Shown here one piece after another: positions 40,100-49,400 of a DNA stretch of 64,000 nt (its first letter is position 1; each line of letters begins with the position of its first letter). Made by a program: the position numbers and the translations under genes. The stretch comes from Caulobacter endophyticus (lineage in GTDB: Bacteria; Pseudomonadota; Alphaproteobacteria; Caulobacterales; Caulobacteraceae). The DNA is taken from NCBI RefSeq assembly GCF_003116815.1, contig NZ_QDKQ01000023.1, positions 40,120 through 104,119 of the forward strand, written 5' to 3'. Below the pieces are notes generated by a model that saw only the letters and a program-made list of their open reading frames with translations, was not told the DNA's origin and searched no databases.

Positions 40100-40118
40100 G
40101 GTCGACGTCCTGGGCTGT

Positions 40119-40160
40119 GCGTCCTTCGAGGCGCCCTAGGCGGCGGGCCTCGAAGGACGC
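40119..40160. terminator. Long hairpin downstream of acyl-CoA dehydrogenase
   Basis: GCGTCCTTCGAGGC (40119-40132) pairs perfectly with GCCTCGAAGGACGC (40147-40160), a 14-bp stem 7 bp past the dehydrogenase stop. There is no T tract. A related GCGTCATTCGAGGC-like sequence occurs at 42182-42203, so this may be a mobile extragenic palindrome. Confidence 0.55.
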
Positions 40161-40166
40161 GCCGCC

Positions 40167-41339
40167 TCACAGCCCCAGCACCAGCCTGGCGATGATGTCG
40201 CGCTGGATCTCGTTGGAGCCGCCATAGATCGAGGCGGCGCGGTTGTTGAGGTAGCGGGCCATCGTGGTGCGGCCGTGCTCGGGGCCGATCAGCGCCTCGT
40301 TCGAGCCCGCCTCGCGCGCCGCTGGCTGATGCACGGCCGCCCACGCGCCCAGATGCGCCACCGCCAGCTCGTCCTGCCGCTGCAAGGCTTCCGAGCCCTG
40401 CGCCTTGAGGATCGACGAGGCCGGTCCCGGATTGGCGCCGCCGGCGATGGCGCTCAGCACGCGCCGCTCGGTGACGTCGATGGCCAGGGCCGCAATCTCC
40501 GCCTCGGCCAGCCGTCGTCTCTGGTCGGGATCGTCAGCCACGCCCGCCTGGCGCAGCCGGCCAAGCCCCGCCTCCAGCCCCGCCGCGTAGCCCCCGCCCC
40601 GCTCGAACTCCAGAAGGTGCTTGGCCACCGTCCAGCCCTGGTTCTCCTCGCCCAGCCGGTCTGCCCTGGGGGTGCGGACGTCGTCGAAGAACACCTGGTT
40701 GACCTCGTGCTCGCCGGCCAGGGTCAGGATCGGGTCGACGCGGATGCCCGGCCGGTCCATCTCGACCAGCAGGAAGGTGATGCCCGCCTGCGGCTTGCCC
40801 TCGCTGGAGGTGCGCACCAGGCAGAACATGTGCGTGGCCCAATGGGCGTGGGTGGTCCAGATCTTTGAGCCGTTCAGCACATAGTCGTCGCCGTCGGCGA
40901 GCGCCTTCATCTGCAGCGAGGCCAGGTCCGAGCCGGCTCCAGGCTCCGAATAGCCCTGGCACCAATAGTCCTCGCCGGACAGGATCCTGGGCAGGTAGCG
41001 CGCCTTCTGCTCCGGGCTGCCGAACCGCATGATCGCCGGCGCCACCATCCGCAGCCCCATCGGCGCCAGGCCCGGCGCGCCGGCGAACGCGCATTCGGCC
41101 TGGAAGACGTGCCGCTGGATTTCGCTCCAGCCTGGTCCGCCATACTCGACCGGCCAGGTCGGCGCGACCCAGCCGCGCCTATGCAGGATCTTCTGCCAGG
41201 CCAGGCTGTGGTGCTTGTCGCAGAAGACGCTGGTCATCCGCCGCCCGGCTTCGCGCAGTTCAGGGGTCAGCTCGGCGTCCAGAAAGGCGCGCACCTCGTC
41301 CCGAAAGGCCAGGTCATCAGGCGACAGTTCCAGGTCCAC
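40167..41339 (-). CDS. Acyl-CoA dehydrogenase family protein (large-subunit type)
   Basis: The 390-residue flavoprotein shows YCQGYSEPGAGSDLAS-type signature (WCQGYSEPGAGSDLASLQ), WTTHAHWATHMFCLVRT, and the C-terminal ASIYGGSNEIQRDIIARLVLGL. It is closely related to the enzyme at 55996-57210. I choose GTG-41339 (VDLELSPDD) with GGAGCGGAG 7-8 bases before it; this aligns with the paralogue's MNLDFSPED. It is divergent from the LuxR gene, sharing the palindrome at 41398. Family relatives act on pimeloyl-CoA or branched/steroid-side-chain CoA esters. Confidence 0.9.
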   Translation of the reverse strand: MDLELSPDDLAFRDEVRAFLDAELTPELREAGRRMTSVFCDKHHSLAWQKILHRRGWVAPTWPVEYGGPGWSEIQRHVFQAECAFAGAPGLAPMGLRMVAPAIMRFGSPEQKARYLPRILSGEDYWCQGYSEPGAGSDLASLQMKALADGDDYVLNGSKIWTTHAHWATHMFCLVRTSSEGKPQAGITFLLVEMDRPGIRVDPILTLAGEHEVNQVFFDDVRTPRADRLGEENQGWTVAKHLLEFERGGGYAAGLEAGLGRLRQAGVADDPDQRRRLAEAEIAALAIDVTERRVLSAIAGGANPGPASSILKAQGSEALQRQDELAVAHLGAWAAVHQPAAREAGSNEALIGPEHGRTTMARYLNNRAASIYGGSNEIQRDIIARLVLGL

Positions 41340-41397
41340 GCGCACGCTCCGCTCCAACGTCGGGGAAACTTGCGAAAGCCGGGGCCCGGTGCGCAAG

Positions 41398-41413
41398 CTA
41401 TCGGAACCGATAG
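41398..41413. promoter_or_regulatory. LuxR-type operator palindrome, ACAD/LuxR divergent promoter
   Basis: CTATCGGAACCGATAG is a perfect 16-bp palindrome, 16 bp upstream of the luxR-type ATG and 59 bp upstream of the dehydrogenase GTG. Its position fits autoregulation plus control of the dehydrogenase. Confidence 0.7.
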
Positions 41414-41428
41414 GGAAAGAGCGCCCGC

Positions 41429-42181
41429 ATGACGGCGACGACGGGGGAAGCGGCCGATCATCTGGCGCGGGTCATGGACCTGGCCTTGCGCGTGCGCGAT
41501 CTCGGCGTCGAGATCGGCCTGCCCTATATCGCCGCCAGCGCCGACATCTCCAGTCCGGAGCCGATGCTCGGCGCGGACGGGCTGCCCCTGGCCGAGACCA
41601 CCTTCGAGTGGCTGGACGCCGGCCTGCGCTACTGGCGCGACCGGTCCTTCGCGCTGCGGGCGCCCTTCATCCTCGCCGCCCGTTACGCCGCCGAGCCGTT
41701 CTTCTACCACCAGGGCCGCTTTTCCAGTTGGCGGCCGCTGCCCAAGCTTGAGGCCATTCCCGTGGCCGAGGCGGCGGAGGATTTCGGCGTGGCCGCGGCC
41801 ATCATCGCCCCCGCCTACCTGACCGGCGGGGTGATCGGGGCCGTGGTCTGGGCCAGCGCCGAGCCCCTGCCCGACCTGCCGGCTCTCTACGCCGCCCGCA
41901 CCGACCAGTTGCTCGGCGCGGCCCTGCGCCTGGTGTCGACCTATCGCGACGGCCTGGCCGACGACGCTCCGCTGGTCCGCTTGACCAAGCGCGAGATCCA
42001 GTGCCTGAAATGGGCGGCGGCCGGAAAGACCGACGCCGACATCGGCCAGATCATCGGCATCTCCGGGCCCACGGTCCGCTTCCACGTCCAGAACGCCGCC
42101 CTGAAGCTGCGAGTGGCCGGACGGGCGCAGGCGATCCACCGGGCCACGGGCCTGGGCTACCTGGGATCAGCCGCTTTCTGA
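41429..42181 (+). CDS. LuxR-family transcriptional regulator
   Basis: The 250-residue regulator ends in a GerE/LuxR helix-turn-helix (LTKREIQCLKWAAAGKTDADIGQIIGISGPTVRFHVQNAALKL). The N-terminal 175 residues have the size of an autoinducer-binding domain and a similar layout (YWRDRSFALRAPFILAARYAAEPFFYH), but the canonical Asp-Pro of AHL receptors is absent. No luxI gene is in the window, so it is an orphan ('solo') whose ligand may be a catabolic intermediate. It sits next to the palindrome it presumably binds. Confidence 0.88.
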   Translation: MTATTGEAADHLARVMDLALRVRDLGVEIGLPYIAASADISSPEPMLGADGLPLAETTFEWLDAGLRYWRDRSFALRAPFILAARYAAEPFFYHQGRFSSWRPLPKLEAIPVAEAAEDFGVAAAIIAPAYLTGGVIGAVVWASAEPLPDLPALYAARTDQLLGAALRLVSTYRDGLADDAPLVRLTKREIQCLKWAAAGKTDADIGQIIGISGPTVRFHVQNAALKLRVAGRAQAIHRATGLGYLGSAAF

Positions 42182-42195
42182 GGCGCCGGCGCCTC
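42180..42195. repeat. GC-rich palindrome overlapping the luxR stop
   Basis: GAGGCGCCGGCGCCTC is a perfect 16-bp palindrome that includes part of the stop codon, followed by GAATGACGC. It resembles half of the hairpin at 40119-40160. It may act as a terminator, but no T tract follows. Confidence 0.45.
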
Positions 42196-42321
42196 GAATG
42201 ACGCGCCGCAATGCTTTGTCACGAACGAGATGCACAGCCGCAAGGCGGGCTCTCCACCTTTGAACCTGTCGGAAGCGCCCGCCGAACGAGGGATCGGCCC
42301 GCGGCTTCACAGGAGAACACT

Positions 42322-42969
42322 ATGACCAAGACCCGCAATCGCCTGCTGGCCCTGACCGCCCTGGGCGGTCTGGCCATCGGCGGCGCGGCCGTCGCCGAAA
42401 CCGTGAAGCTGCCTGCCAAGCAGGTCGCTCTCGGCGTCGATCACTTCCAGGCCAGGACCCAGGTCATCGACGACCAGCTCGACGTCGAGACCGTGGTCTC
42501 GACCCAGGCCGGCTTCCAGACCGGCAAGGGCCTGTTCCGCAATCCGTCGAACGACAACTACCTGCGCGCCGTCGTCGACAAGCGCACGGGCGCGACGCGC
42601 TACGAAGTCCGCCAGACCCTGATGTACCAGGGCTCGATGCGCGAGTACGACACGGTGGCCTACGAGACCTCGGCCTGGCCGGTCCAGACCCAGGCGATCA
42701 AGATCCGCGACAACGCCGGCCGATGCTTCCTGTTCGAAGCGCCCGAGCTTTGCACGGAAGAAGTCGCCTTCTCGATCGGCGAGGACGAACTGCGCAAGGT
42801 CGCCGCCAGGCCCCAGGCCTGGGGCTTCAAGTTCAAGTCCCCCAAGGGCTACGAGCACCGCACGGCCATCACCCAGGCCGAGATCACGGGCCTGCTGAAC
42901 AGCGTCGAGGCCTATCGCGCGACCCTCCCCGCCGTCCAGGCGCAAGCCGACACCGCTACCGGCGGCTGA
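42322..42969 (+). CDS. Secreted protein of unknown function
   Basis: The 215-residue protein has a Sec signal (LLALTALGGLAIGGAAVAE) after an AGGAGA ribosome site at 42311. The mature part has two cysteines (GRCFLFEAPELCTEE) and a mixed alpha/beta composition. The open frame upstream of ATG-42322 is not needed. It is followed 35 bp later by another small secreted protein, and the two are probably co-transcribed up to the terminator at 43354. I do not recognise a family. Confidence 0.75.
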   Translation: MTKTRNRLLALTALGGLAIGGAAVAETVKLPAKQVALGVDHFQARTQVIDDQLDVETVVSTQAGFQTGKGLFRNPSNDNYLRAVVDKRTGATRYEVRQTLMYQGSMREYDTVAYETSAWPVQTQAIKIRDNAGRCFLFEAPELCTEEVAFSIGEDELRKVAARPQAWGFKFKSPKGYEHRTAITQAEITGLLNSVEAYRATLPAVQAQADTATGG

Positions 42970-43004
42970 GCCGTCGCGTCCCCGTACCGGAGTAGTTTTC
43001 CATC

Positions 43005-43316
43005 ATGAAGTTCGCTGCTGTTCTCGGCGTGGCCGCTGGCCTCGTCGCTTTCCCCGCCCTGGCCGGTCCGGCCGGCCACGGCCTGACCTTCACCGAAGAA
43101 GTCGCCAAGAAGAACCTTCAGAAGCGCACCGTGAAGATCGCCGCCGCCGCTTCCTGCGCCGCCCCGGCCGCCGTCGAGCTCGCCAAGCGTGACGACGTCG
43201 CCACCGCCAAGGCCAAGCAAGGCGTGGTCCGCGTCGTGTTCCACTCGGTCGACGCCGCCGCGTCGCAGGAAAGCGCCGTCCGCACCGCCGTTTCCGACAT
43301 CTGCCGCGCCGCCTAA
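43005..43316 (+). CDS. Small secreted protein, hypothetical
   Basis: This 103-residue protein has a short signal (FAAVLGVAAGLVAFPALAG) and an Ala-rich mature part with two cysteines (AAAASCAAPAA and VSDICRAA) that could pair. It follows the 215-residue secreted protein and precedes a strong terminator. Function unknown. Confidence 0.7.
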   Translation: MKFAAVLGVAAGLVAFPALAGPAGHGLTFTEEVAKKNLQKRTVKIAAAASCAAPAAVELAKRDDVATAKAKQGVVRVVFHSVDAAASQESAVRTAVSDICRAA

Positions 43317-43353
43317 GGGCGCCCGGCATCCAAGACGACCGTTTCGGCGGTCG

Positions 43354-43405
43354 GCCCTCGCGCGAGTCCTCTTCCCCCGAAGTGCGCGCGAGGGCGTCCC
43401 TTTTT
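43354..43405 (+). terminator. Intrinsic terminator
   Basis: GCCCTCGCGCG (43354-43364) pairs with CGCGCGAGGGC (43385-43395) in an 11-bp stem, followed by GTCCCTTTTT. It closes the secreted-protein pair. Confidence 0.8.
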
Positions 43406-43507
43406 CAGAGAGCGATGCAGTCTGGCCTGGCAAGGGGTTGAAGTCGGTGGGAAATCGCCGCTTTCTACCTTGCTAGCGGCCACTTCGTTCCTAGATAGCC
43501 CAGTCGT

Positions 43508-44274
<767 letters not shown>

Positions 44275-44278
<4 letters not shown>

Positions 44279-45597
44279 AGCCTTTGCGGCTATGGCCGCA
44301 GCGTCTGGTCGGCCAGGTCACCCTGGTCCTGATGCTGGCCGTGGCTCTCGAATTCATCGGCAGCTCGATCCTGTTCGAGAACAGCCGCATCTACCCCAAT
44401 CGCGACAACCAGGTTCAGCGCGCCGCCGAACAGCTGGTGACCGCAGAAGCGATCATCGAGACCCGTCCCGAGAACGAACGCGCCGCGCGCGCCGCCGGGC
44501 TTTCCAGCCGCTTCAGCCAGCTGGAGTGGACGCCCCTGCCCCATCTGGTCGACCGCGAACGCTCGGCCGAGCGCAAGCTCAAGGACCAGTTCCGCGCCGC
44601 AGAACCCAGCCTGGCCCGCCGCGACCTGCGGATGAACGCCGAGATCGACCGCACCCTGCCGCGCGACACCCACCTGAAGGTGGCGCTGAAGATGCGCGAC
44701 GGCACCTGGCTGACGATGAAGACCAAGATCCGGGCCGCGCCCTGGGCGGTGCTGCTCAGCAGCGTCGGCTCGGCCTTCATCCTGGGCCTGGGCGTCATCA
44801 CCGCCGCAGCCCTGGTGCTGCGCAATCTCAGCCGTCCGCTGCGGGCGCTTGCCGAGGCCGCCGACAAGGTCGGCCAGGGCGCGCGGGTGCGGGTGGCCGA
44901 GACCGGGGCCGGCGACCTCAAGCTGGTGGCCCAGGCCTTCAACGCCATGCAGGACCGCATCGCCGGCCTGCTTCAGGCCCGCACCGAAGCCCTGGCCGCC
45001 GTCGGCCACGACCTGCGCACGCCGCTGGCGCGCCTTCGCCTGCGCGCCGGCTTCGTCTCGGAGACCTCGGCCCGCGAGGCGCTGGAGGCCGATGTCGACG
45101 AGATGACCGGCATGCTCGACTCCCTCCTGGCCTACCTCGGTGGCCAGGAGGATCCCGAGCCGCCGCGCCGCACCGACATCGCCGCCATCGCCATGACCCT
45201 CGTGGACGACGCCACCGACTCCGAGCGCATCGCCACCTATGACGGCCCCGAGCACCTGCCGGTGCGCGCCCGCCCGCTGTCGCTCAAGCGCGCCATCAGC
45301 AACATCGTCGAGAACGCCCTGCACTACGGCGGCGAGGCCGCCCTGACCCTCAGCCGCGAGGGCCGGCTGGTCATTCTCGCGGTCGAGGACAAGGGGCCCG
45401 GCATCCCCGAGGCCGAACTCGCCCACGTGCTGGAACCCTTCCACCGCCTCGACAGCGCCCGCGCCCGCAACACCGGGGGCCTGGGCCTTGGCCTGACCAT
45501 CGTCCAGCAGATCCTCAAGCGCGAGGACGGCGAACTGGTCCTCCGCAACCGCCCGCAAGGCGGCCTGCGGGCGGAGATCCGGCTGCCTGCGCTCTAA
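44275..45597 (+). CDS. Sensor histidine kinase, EnvZ-like
   Basis: The 440-residue inner-membrane kinase has one helix near residues 12-34, a roughly 120-residue charged periplasmic region, a second helix (LLSSVGSAFILGLGVITAAALVL), HAMP, HisKA with AAVGHDLRTPLARLRLR, and an ATPase domain (NIVENALHYGG, DKGPGIP, GLGLGLTIVQQ). The H-D-L-R-T-P-L-A-R box is the EnvZ type. It is coupled to the regulator upstream. The periplasmic domain has no motif I recognise. Confidence 0.92.
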
Positions 45598-45610
45598 CGC
45601 CCCCCCACTT

Positions 45611-45639
45611 GTCCAATCCCGCTTTCGCTGGGATTGGAC
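45611..45639 (+). terminator. Hairpin after the two-component operon
   Basis: GTCCAATCCC-N9-GGGATTGGAC is a perfect 10-bp stem 14 bp past the kinase stop. It lacks a T run. Confidence 0.6.
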
Positions 45640-46647
45640 GGATTTGAGGGCCGGACGGGGATAGACGCCGCTCCATCCACGGCGAGTTCGTCAAAGAACC
45701 CAACCAATCCAAACCCTTGCAACTTTCTCACCCAAACTTATCAGACGCGCTCAGCCCTGGGTCATAATAAAAGCCGTCCCCGCCATGGGGAGGGCTCTTG
45801 GTACCGGCCCAAGCGTGGCGAGGACCGCATCGAGCGGGGCCGCAAGGCGCGTATCGGGAAGGCGGGATAGGGTCTGTCCGTGGATAGATCCGGGGCCCTG
45901 CGAAGCCTTCCTGGACAAGCTTGCGGGTCGACAGGGCCGGGATCGTCAAACCGGCCTAACAGGATCAGCCGAGGCCGCGCCGGATCACCGCGGGGCTATT
46001 GGTCCTGCCCGTCCGGGGGAAAGGCTGGCCCTTGGGTTGAAACATCACCCGCGCCTCTGGCCCCTCCGAGACAAATGATGCGGCGGAGCGGTCGACGAAG
46101 CCGAAACGCTAAACAAACACACGGTCTCCGGGCTCCGCCCGGCCGCTCCGCGCCTCCCCGAACTAACGCGCCATCGCGCGGGAGACTGCGAAGTCGCGCC
46201 CAAAGATCCTCCCCCTGAAGGGGGAGGTGGCCCGAAGGGCCGGAGGGGGAAGTTCCTGATGCGCTCAGCACATCCGCAGCGGCAGCAAGCACTTCCCCCT
46301 CAGTCGCTCCGCGACAGCTCCCCCGTCAGGGGGAGCATCTTGATGACGGGCCGGAGGGGGAAGTTCCTGATGCGCTCAGCACATCCCCGACGCCGCAGTC
46401 CCTTCCCCCTCAGTCGGCTTCGCCGACAGCTCCCCCTTCAGGGGCAGCGCATGGGAGAACGGGCCGAGCCCACGCCCCGACCCACCACGAGAAAGCCCCG
46501 TCTCGGAAACCCTTTGTCACAAAACCCGCTGCGACGCAGCAAAGACGGAAACCCACCTTCCATGTTGCGTGGCGGTTCAGGCCGCGCGCGCCGCGGCGTC
46601 CGTTACCCCTTTCCCCGGACGCCGCGGCCATCGCATGGAGGTTCCTC
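45640..46647. other. About 1 kb without a supported gene
   Basis: This is the longest non-coding stretch. Short open frames exist on both strands (for example 45634-45870 plus, 45728-45949 minus) but lack ribosome sites and recognisable domains. An AT-richer part at 45695-45780 could carry a promoter or a small RNA; I cannot support one. The second half holds repeated palindromes. The carbonic anhydrase ribosome site ends the region. Confidence 0.5.
46208..46447. repeat. Clustered extragenic palindromes with a 39-bp direct repeat
   Basis: A 39-bp sequence beginning GGGCCGGAGGGGGAAG occurs identically at 46237-46275 and 46348-46386. Around it, CCCCCTGAAGGGGG (from 46211), CAGTCG-CTCCG-CGACAG type stems (46301-46317) and CAGTCGGC-TTC-GCCGACAG (46411-46429) alternate with CTCCCCC/GGGGGAG blocks. 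The array looks like several copies of one extragenic palindromic element. Confidence 0.75.
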
Positions 46648-47343
46648 TTGGAACAGTTTCTCGAACGCGCCGCCCTTTTCCGCGGCCAAGTCTTCCCGGC
46701 TCAAAGCGCGCTGTACGAGCGCCTGGCCAGCCATGGCCAGAGCCCCTCGGCCCTGATGATCTCGTGCGCCGACTCGCGGGTCGTGCCGGAGCTCATCACC
46801 CAAGCCAATCCCGGCGACCTGTTCGTCTGCCGCAACGCCGGCAACATCGTGCCGCCGTTCAGCCAGGCCAACGGCGGCGTCTCGTCGGCGGTCGAATACG
46901 CCGTCATGGCGCTGGGCGTGCGTGACATCGTCGTCTGCGGCCACTCCGACTGCGGCGCCATGAAGGCGTTCTCGAACCCGGCCGCTCTCGAAAAGATGCC
47001 CAACGTCGCCGCCTGGCTGCGCCACGCCCACGCCGCCCACAGCGTGGTCTGCAACGCCTATCACGGCCTGGACGAGCACGGCACGACCCGCGCCCTGTCG
47101 CTGGAAAACGTCGTGGTCCAGATCAATCATCTGCGCACCCACCCGTCGGTGGCCTCCGCCATCGCCAAGGGCGAGCTGACCCTGCACGGCTGGTTCTTCG
47201 AGATCGAGACCGGCCAGATCCAGGCCTACAACGGCGACAGCGGCCAGTTCGAACTGGTCCGTGAAGGCCAGCCCCTGCCCGTCGCGCAGCGTCCGGCCAA
47301 GCGCATGGTCGCCGCCAACCATCTGGGCATCGCGGCCGAATGA
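46648..47343 (+). CDS. Beta-class carbonic anhydrase
   Basis: This 231-residue enzyme interconverts CO2 and bicarbonate. The zinc ligands and catalytic dyad are visible: Cys40, Asp42 and Arg44 in ISCADSRV, His99 and Cys102 in VVCGHSDCGAM. I accept the TTG start at 46648 because a GGAGGTT site lies 6 bases before it and no in-frame ATG occurs before the conserved ELFRG-type N-terminus. The stop overlaps the SulP transporter start by four bases, which ties its activity to anion or bicarbonate transport. Confidence 0.93.
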   Translation: MEQFLERAALFRGQVFPAQSALYERLASHGQSPSALMISCADSRVVPELITQANPGDLFVCRNAGNIVPPFSQANGGVSSAVEYAVMALGVRDIVVCGHSDCGAMKAFSNPAALEKMPNVAAWLRHAHAAHSVVCNAYHGLDEHGTTRALSLENVVVQINHLRTHPSVASAIAKGELTLHGWFFEIETGQIQAYNGDSGQFELVREGQPLPVAQRPAKRMVAANHLGIAAE

Positions 47344-48890
47344 GCGACTCCGCCGTTTCCTCCCCGAACGGCGCGAAGCAAGGGTTCGGCGCGGTCTTCT
47401 CGCGTGACCTGACGGCTTCCATCGTCGTGTTCCTCGTGGCGATGCCCCTCTGCATGGGCATCGCCGTCGCCTCGGGCGTTCCGGCCGAGCGCGGCCTGAT
47501 CACCGGCATCATCGGCGGTATCGTCGTCGGCGCCCTCGCCGGTTCGCCCCTGCAGGTCAGCGGCCCCGCCGCTGGCCTGGCCGTCATCGTGTTCGAGATC
47601 GTCGCCAAGCACGGCCTGTCGACCCTCGGCCCGATCCTGGTGCTGGCTGGCCTCGTCCAGCTGGCCGCCGGCGCCCTGCGCATGGGTCAGTGGTTCCGCG
47701 CCATCTCGCCGGCCGTCGTGCACGGCATGCTGGCCGGCATCGGCGTGCTGATCGTCGCGGGCCAGTTCCACGTGCTGTTCGGCGACAAGCCGCGCGCCAA
47801 CGGCCTGGAAAACCTGCTGGCCATCCCGGGCGCGATCACCGGCCTGTCGGTGTCGACCTTCGGCGCCGCCGAAGCCGCCCTGCTGGTCGGCGTGGTCACC
47901 ATCGGTTCGATCCTGCTGTGGGAGAAGATCCGTCCGGCCAAGCTGAAGCTGGTTCCCGGCGCCCTTCTGGGCGTGCTGGCCGGCACCTTCGTGGCCATGG
48001 GCTTTGGTCTCGACGTGCAGAAGATCGCCGTGCCGGAATCGATCGCCGGCGCGATCGCCATCCCGGGCATGGCCGACTTCGCCAAGCTCGCCGATCCGAT
48101 GATCATCCTCACCGCCGTGGCGGTGGCGTTCATCGCCTCGGCCGAGACCCTGCTGTCGGCGGCCGCCGTCGACCGCATGCATGATGGTCCGCGCACCAAG
48201 TACAACAAGGAGCTTGGCGCCCAGGGCGTCGGCAACCTGCTGTGCGGCCTCGTCGGCGCCCTGCCGATGACCGGCGTGATCGTGCGCAGCTCGGCCAACG
48301 TCCAGGCTGGCGCCGTCACCCGCGCCTCGGCCATCCTGCATGGCGTCTGGATCCTGGCCTTCGTCGCCCTGCTGCCCTTCGTCCTGCGTCAGGTTCCCAG
48401 CGCCGCCCTCGCCGGCGTGCTGGTGGTCACTGGCTGGAAGCTGGTCAGCCTGGACCACGTCCGCCACCTGTTCGCCCGCTACGGCCTGCTGCCGGCGCTG
48501 ATCTGGGCCGCGACCTTCGTCATGGTCGTCGCCACCGACCTGCTGACCGGCGTGCTGGTGGGCCTGGCCCTGACCATCGTCGAGCTGCTGCCGAACCTGA
48601 AGCGCATGCGCCTCAAGATCGCCCAGCAGAACGTCGGCGAGAAGGACCAGGAAATCCGCCTCGAGGGCGCGGCGACCTTCGTGCAGCTGCCGAAGATCAC
48701 CAAGGCCCTGGACGCGGCTCCAGACGGCGGCGTCGTCCGCCTGGACACCCGCGCCCTGACCGTGCTCGACCACACCACGACCGAGGTGCTGAGCGAGTGG
48801 GTCAAGAGTAAGGAGCGCACAGGCTCCAAGGTCGAGCTGCCCAACGCCTGCGTGTTCGGCGAACGGCTGCGGGCCGCCGGCGCCCACTGA
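47340..48890 (+). CDS. SulP-family anion (probably bicarbonate) transporter
   Basis: The 516-residue inner-membrane carrier has about twelve to fourteen helices. Motifs include DLTASIVVFLVAMPLCMGIAVASG, GSPLQVSGPAAGLAVIV (the substrate-site loop) and SAETLLSAAAVDRMHDGPRTKYNKELGAQGVGN. A short C-terminal STAS-like region (AATFVQLPKITKALDAA) follows. Coupling with a carbonic anhydrase gene suggests bicarbonate as substrate, like BicA; sulfate is the alternative. It ends at a strong terminator. Confidence 0.92.
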   Translation: MSDSAVSSPNGAKQGFGAVFSRDLTASIVVFLVAMPLCMGIAVASGVPAERGLITGIIGGIVVGALAGSPLQVSGPAAGLAVIVFEIVAKHGLSTLGPILVLAGLVQLAAGALRMGQWFRAISPAVVHGMLAGIGVLIVAGQFHVLFGDKPRANGLENLLAIPGAITGLSVSTFGAAEAALLVGVVTIGSILLWEKIRPAKLKLVPGALLGVLAGTFVAMGFGLDVQKIAVPESIAGAIAIPGMADFAKLADPMIILTAVAVAFIASAETLLSAAAVDRMHDGPRTKYNKELGAQGVGNLLCGLVGALPMTGVIVRSSANVQAGAVTRASAILHGVWILAFVALLPFVLRQVPSAALAGVLVVTGWKLVSLDHVRHLFARYGLLPALIWAATFVMVVATDLLTGVLVGLALTIVELLPNLKRMRLKIAQQNVGEKDQEIRLEGAATFVQLPKITKALDAAPDGGVVRLDTRALTVLDHTTTEVLSEWVKSKERTGSKVELPNACVFGERLRAAGAH

Positions 48891-48903
48891 CCTCACCCAG
48901 TCG

Positions 48904-48941
48904 CCCCGGGGCCGAGTCCGCTCGGCCCCGGGGTTCTTTTT
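48904..48941 (+). terminator. Intrinsic terminator of carbonic anhydrase-SulP operon
   Basis: CCCCGGGGCCGAG-TCCG-CTCGGCCCCGGGG forms a 13-bp stem followed by TTCTTTTT, 14 bp past the stop. Confidence 0.93.
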
Positions 48942-48967
48942 CGTTTGAAGACGCTCAGAGACCTTCG

Positions 48968-49360
48968 ATGAACAAGGCCCAGGAACGCGCCGCCGACGTG
49001 GCGGCCCAGGTGCTTTGCGCCTACCTGCAGAACAACATCGTCTCGGCCGATGAACTGCCCGATCTTGCCGCCCGGACCTATGCGGCGCTGGAGGCGGTGT
49101 TCTCGACTCCCGCCAGCGAGCCCCTCGAGCGCCCAAACGCCGACGAGATCGCCGCCAGCATCACCCAGGACGCCATCGTCAGCTTCGAGAACGGCCGCCG
49201 CTATCGCTCGCTGAAGCGCCACCTCAACAGCCTGGGCCTCACCGAGGAGGAGTATCGCTCAAAGTGGGGCCTGCCGGACGACTACCCCACGGTCGCCGCC
49301 AGCTTCTCGGACCTCAGGTCCAACGTGGCCCGCGCCAACCGTTTCGGCTCGCGTCGCTGA
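48968..49360 (+). CDS. MucR/Ros-family transcriptional regulator lacking the zinc-finger cysteines
   Basis: The 130-residue protein aligns with Ros/MucR through SFENGRRYRSLKRHLNSLGLTEEEYRSKWGLPDDYPTVA. In Ros the finger uses two Cys and two His; here both cysteine positions are replaced (VSFENG where Ros has CLECG), one His (His85) remains, and the second His region is shortened (HLNS-LGL). MucR proteins in Caulobacter repress cell-cycle promoters at AT-rich sites. This one may bind DNA without zinc, as described for some Mesorhizobium homologues. Confidence 0.9.
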   Translation: MNKAQERAADVAAQVLCAYLQNNIVSADELPDLAARTYAALEAVFSTPASEPLERPNADEIAASITQDAIVSFENGRRYRSLKRHLNSLGLTEEEYRSKWGLPDDYPTVAASFSDLRSNVARANRFGSRR

Positions 49361-49370
49361 ACCAGGAAAA

Positions 49371-49391
49371 GGCCCGCCGGTCCGGCGGGCC
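49371..49391. terminator. Bidirectional terminator between mucR-like and gloA genes
   Basis: GGCCCGCC-GGTCC-GGCGGGCC is followed by TTCGTCTTT on the plus strand and TTTTCC on the minus strand, serving both convergent genes. Confidence 0.88.
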
Positions 49392-49400
49392 TTCGTCTTT

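Noticed and set aside
45634-45949. Short overlapping frames (78 codons plus, 73 codons minus) in the large non-coding region
   Set aside because: No ribosome site, no recognisable domain, and composition typical of random frames.
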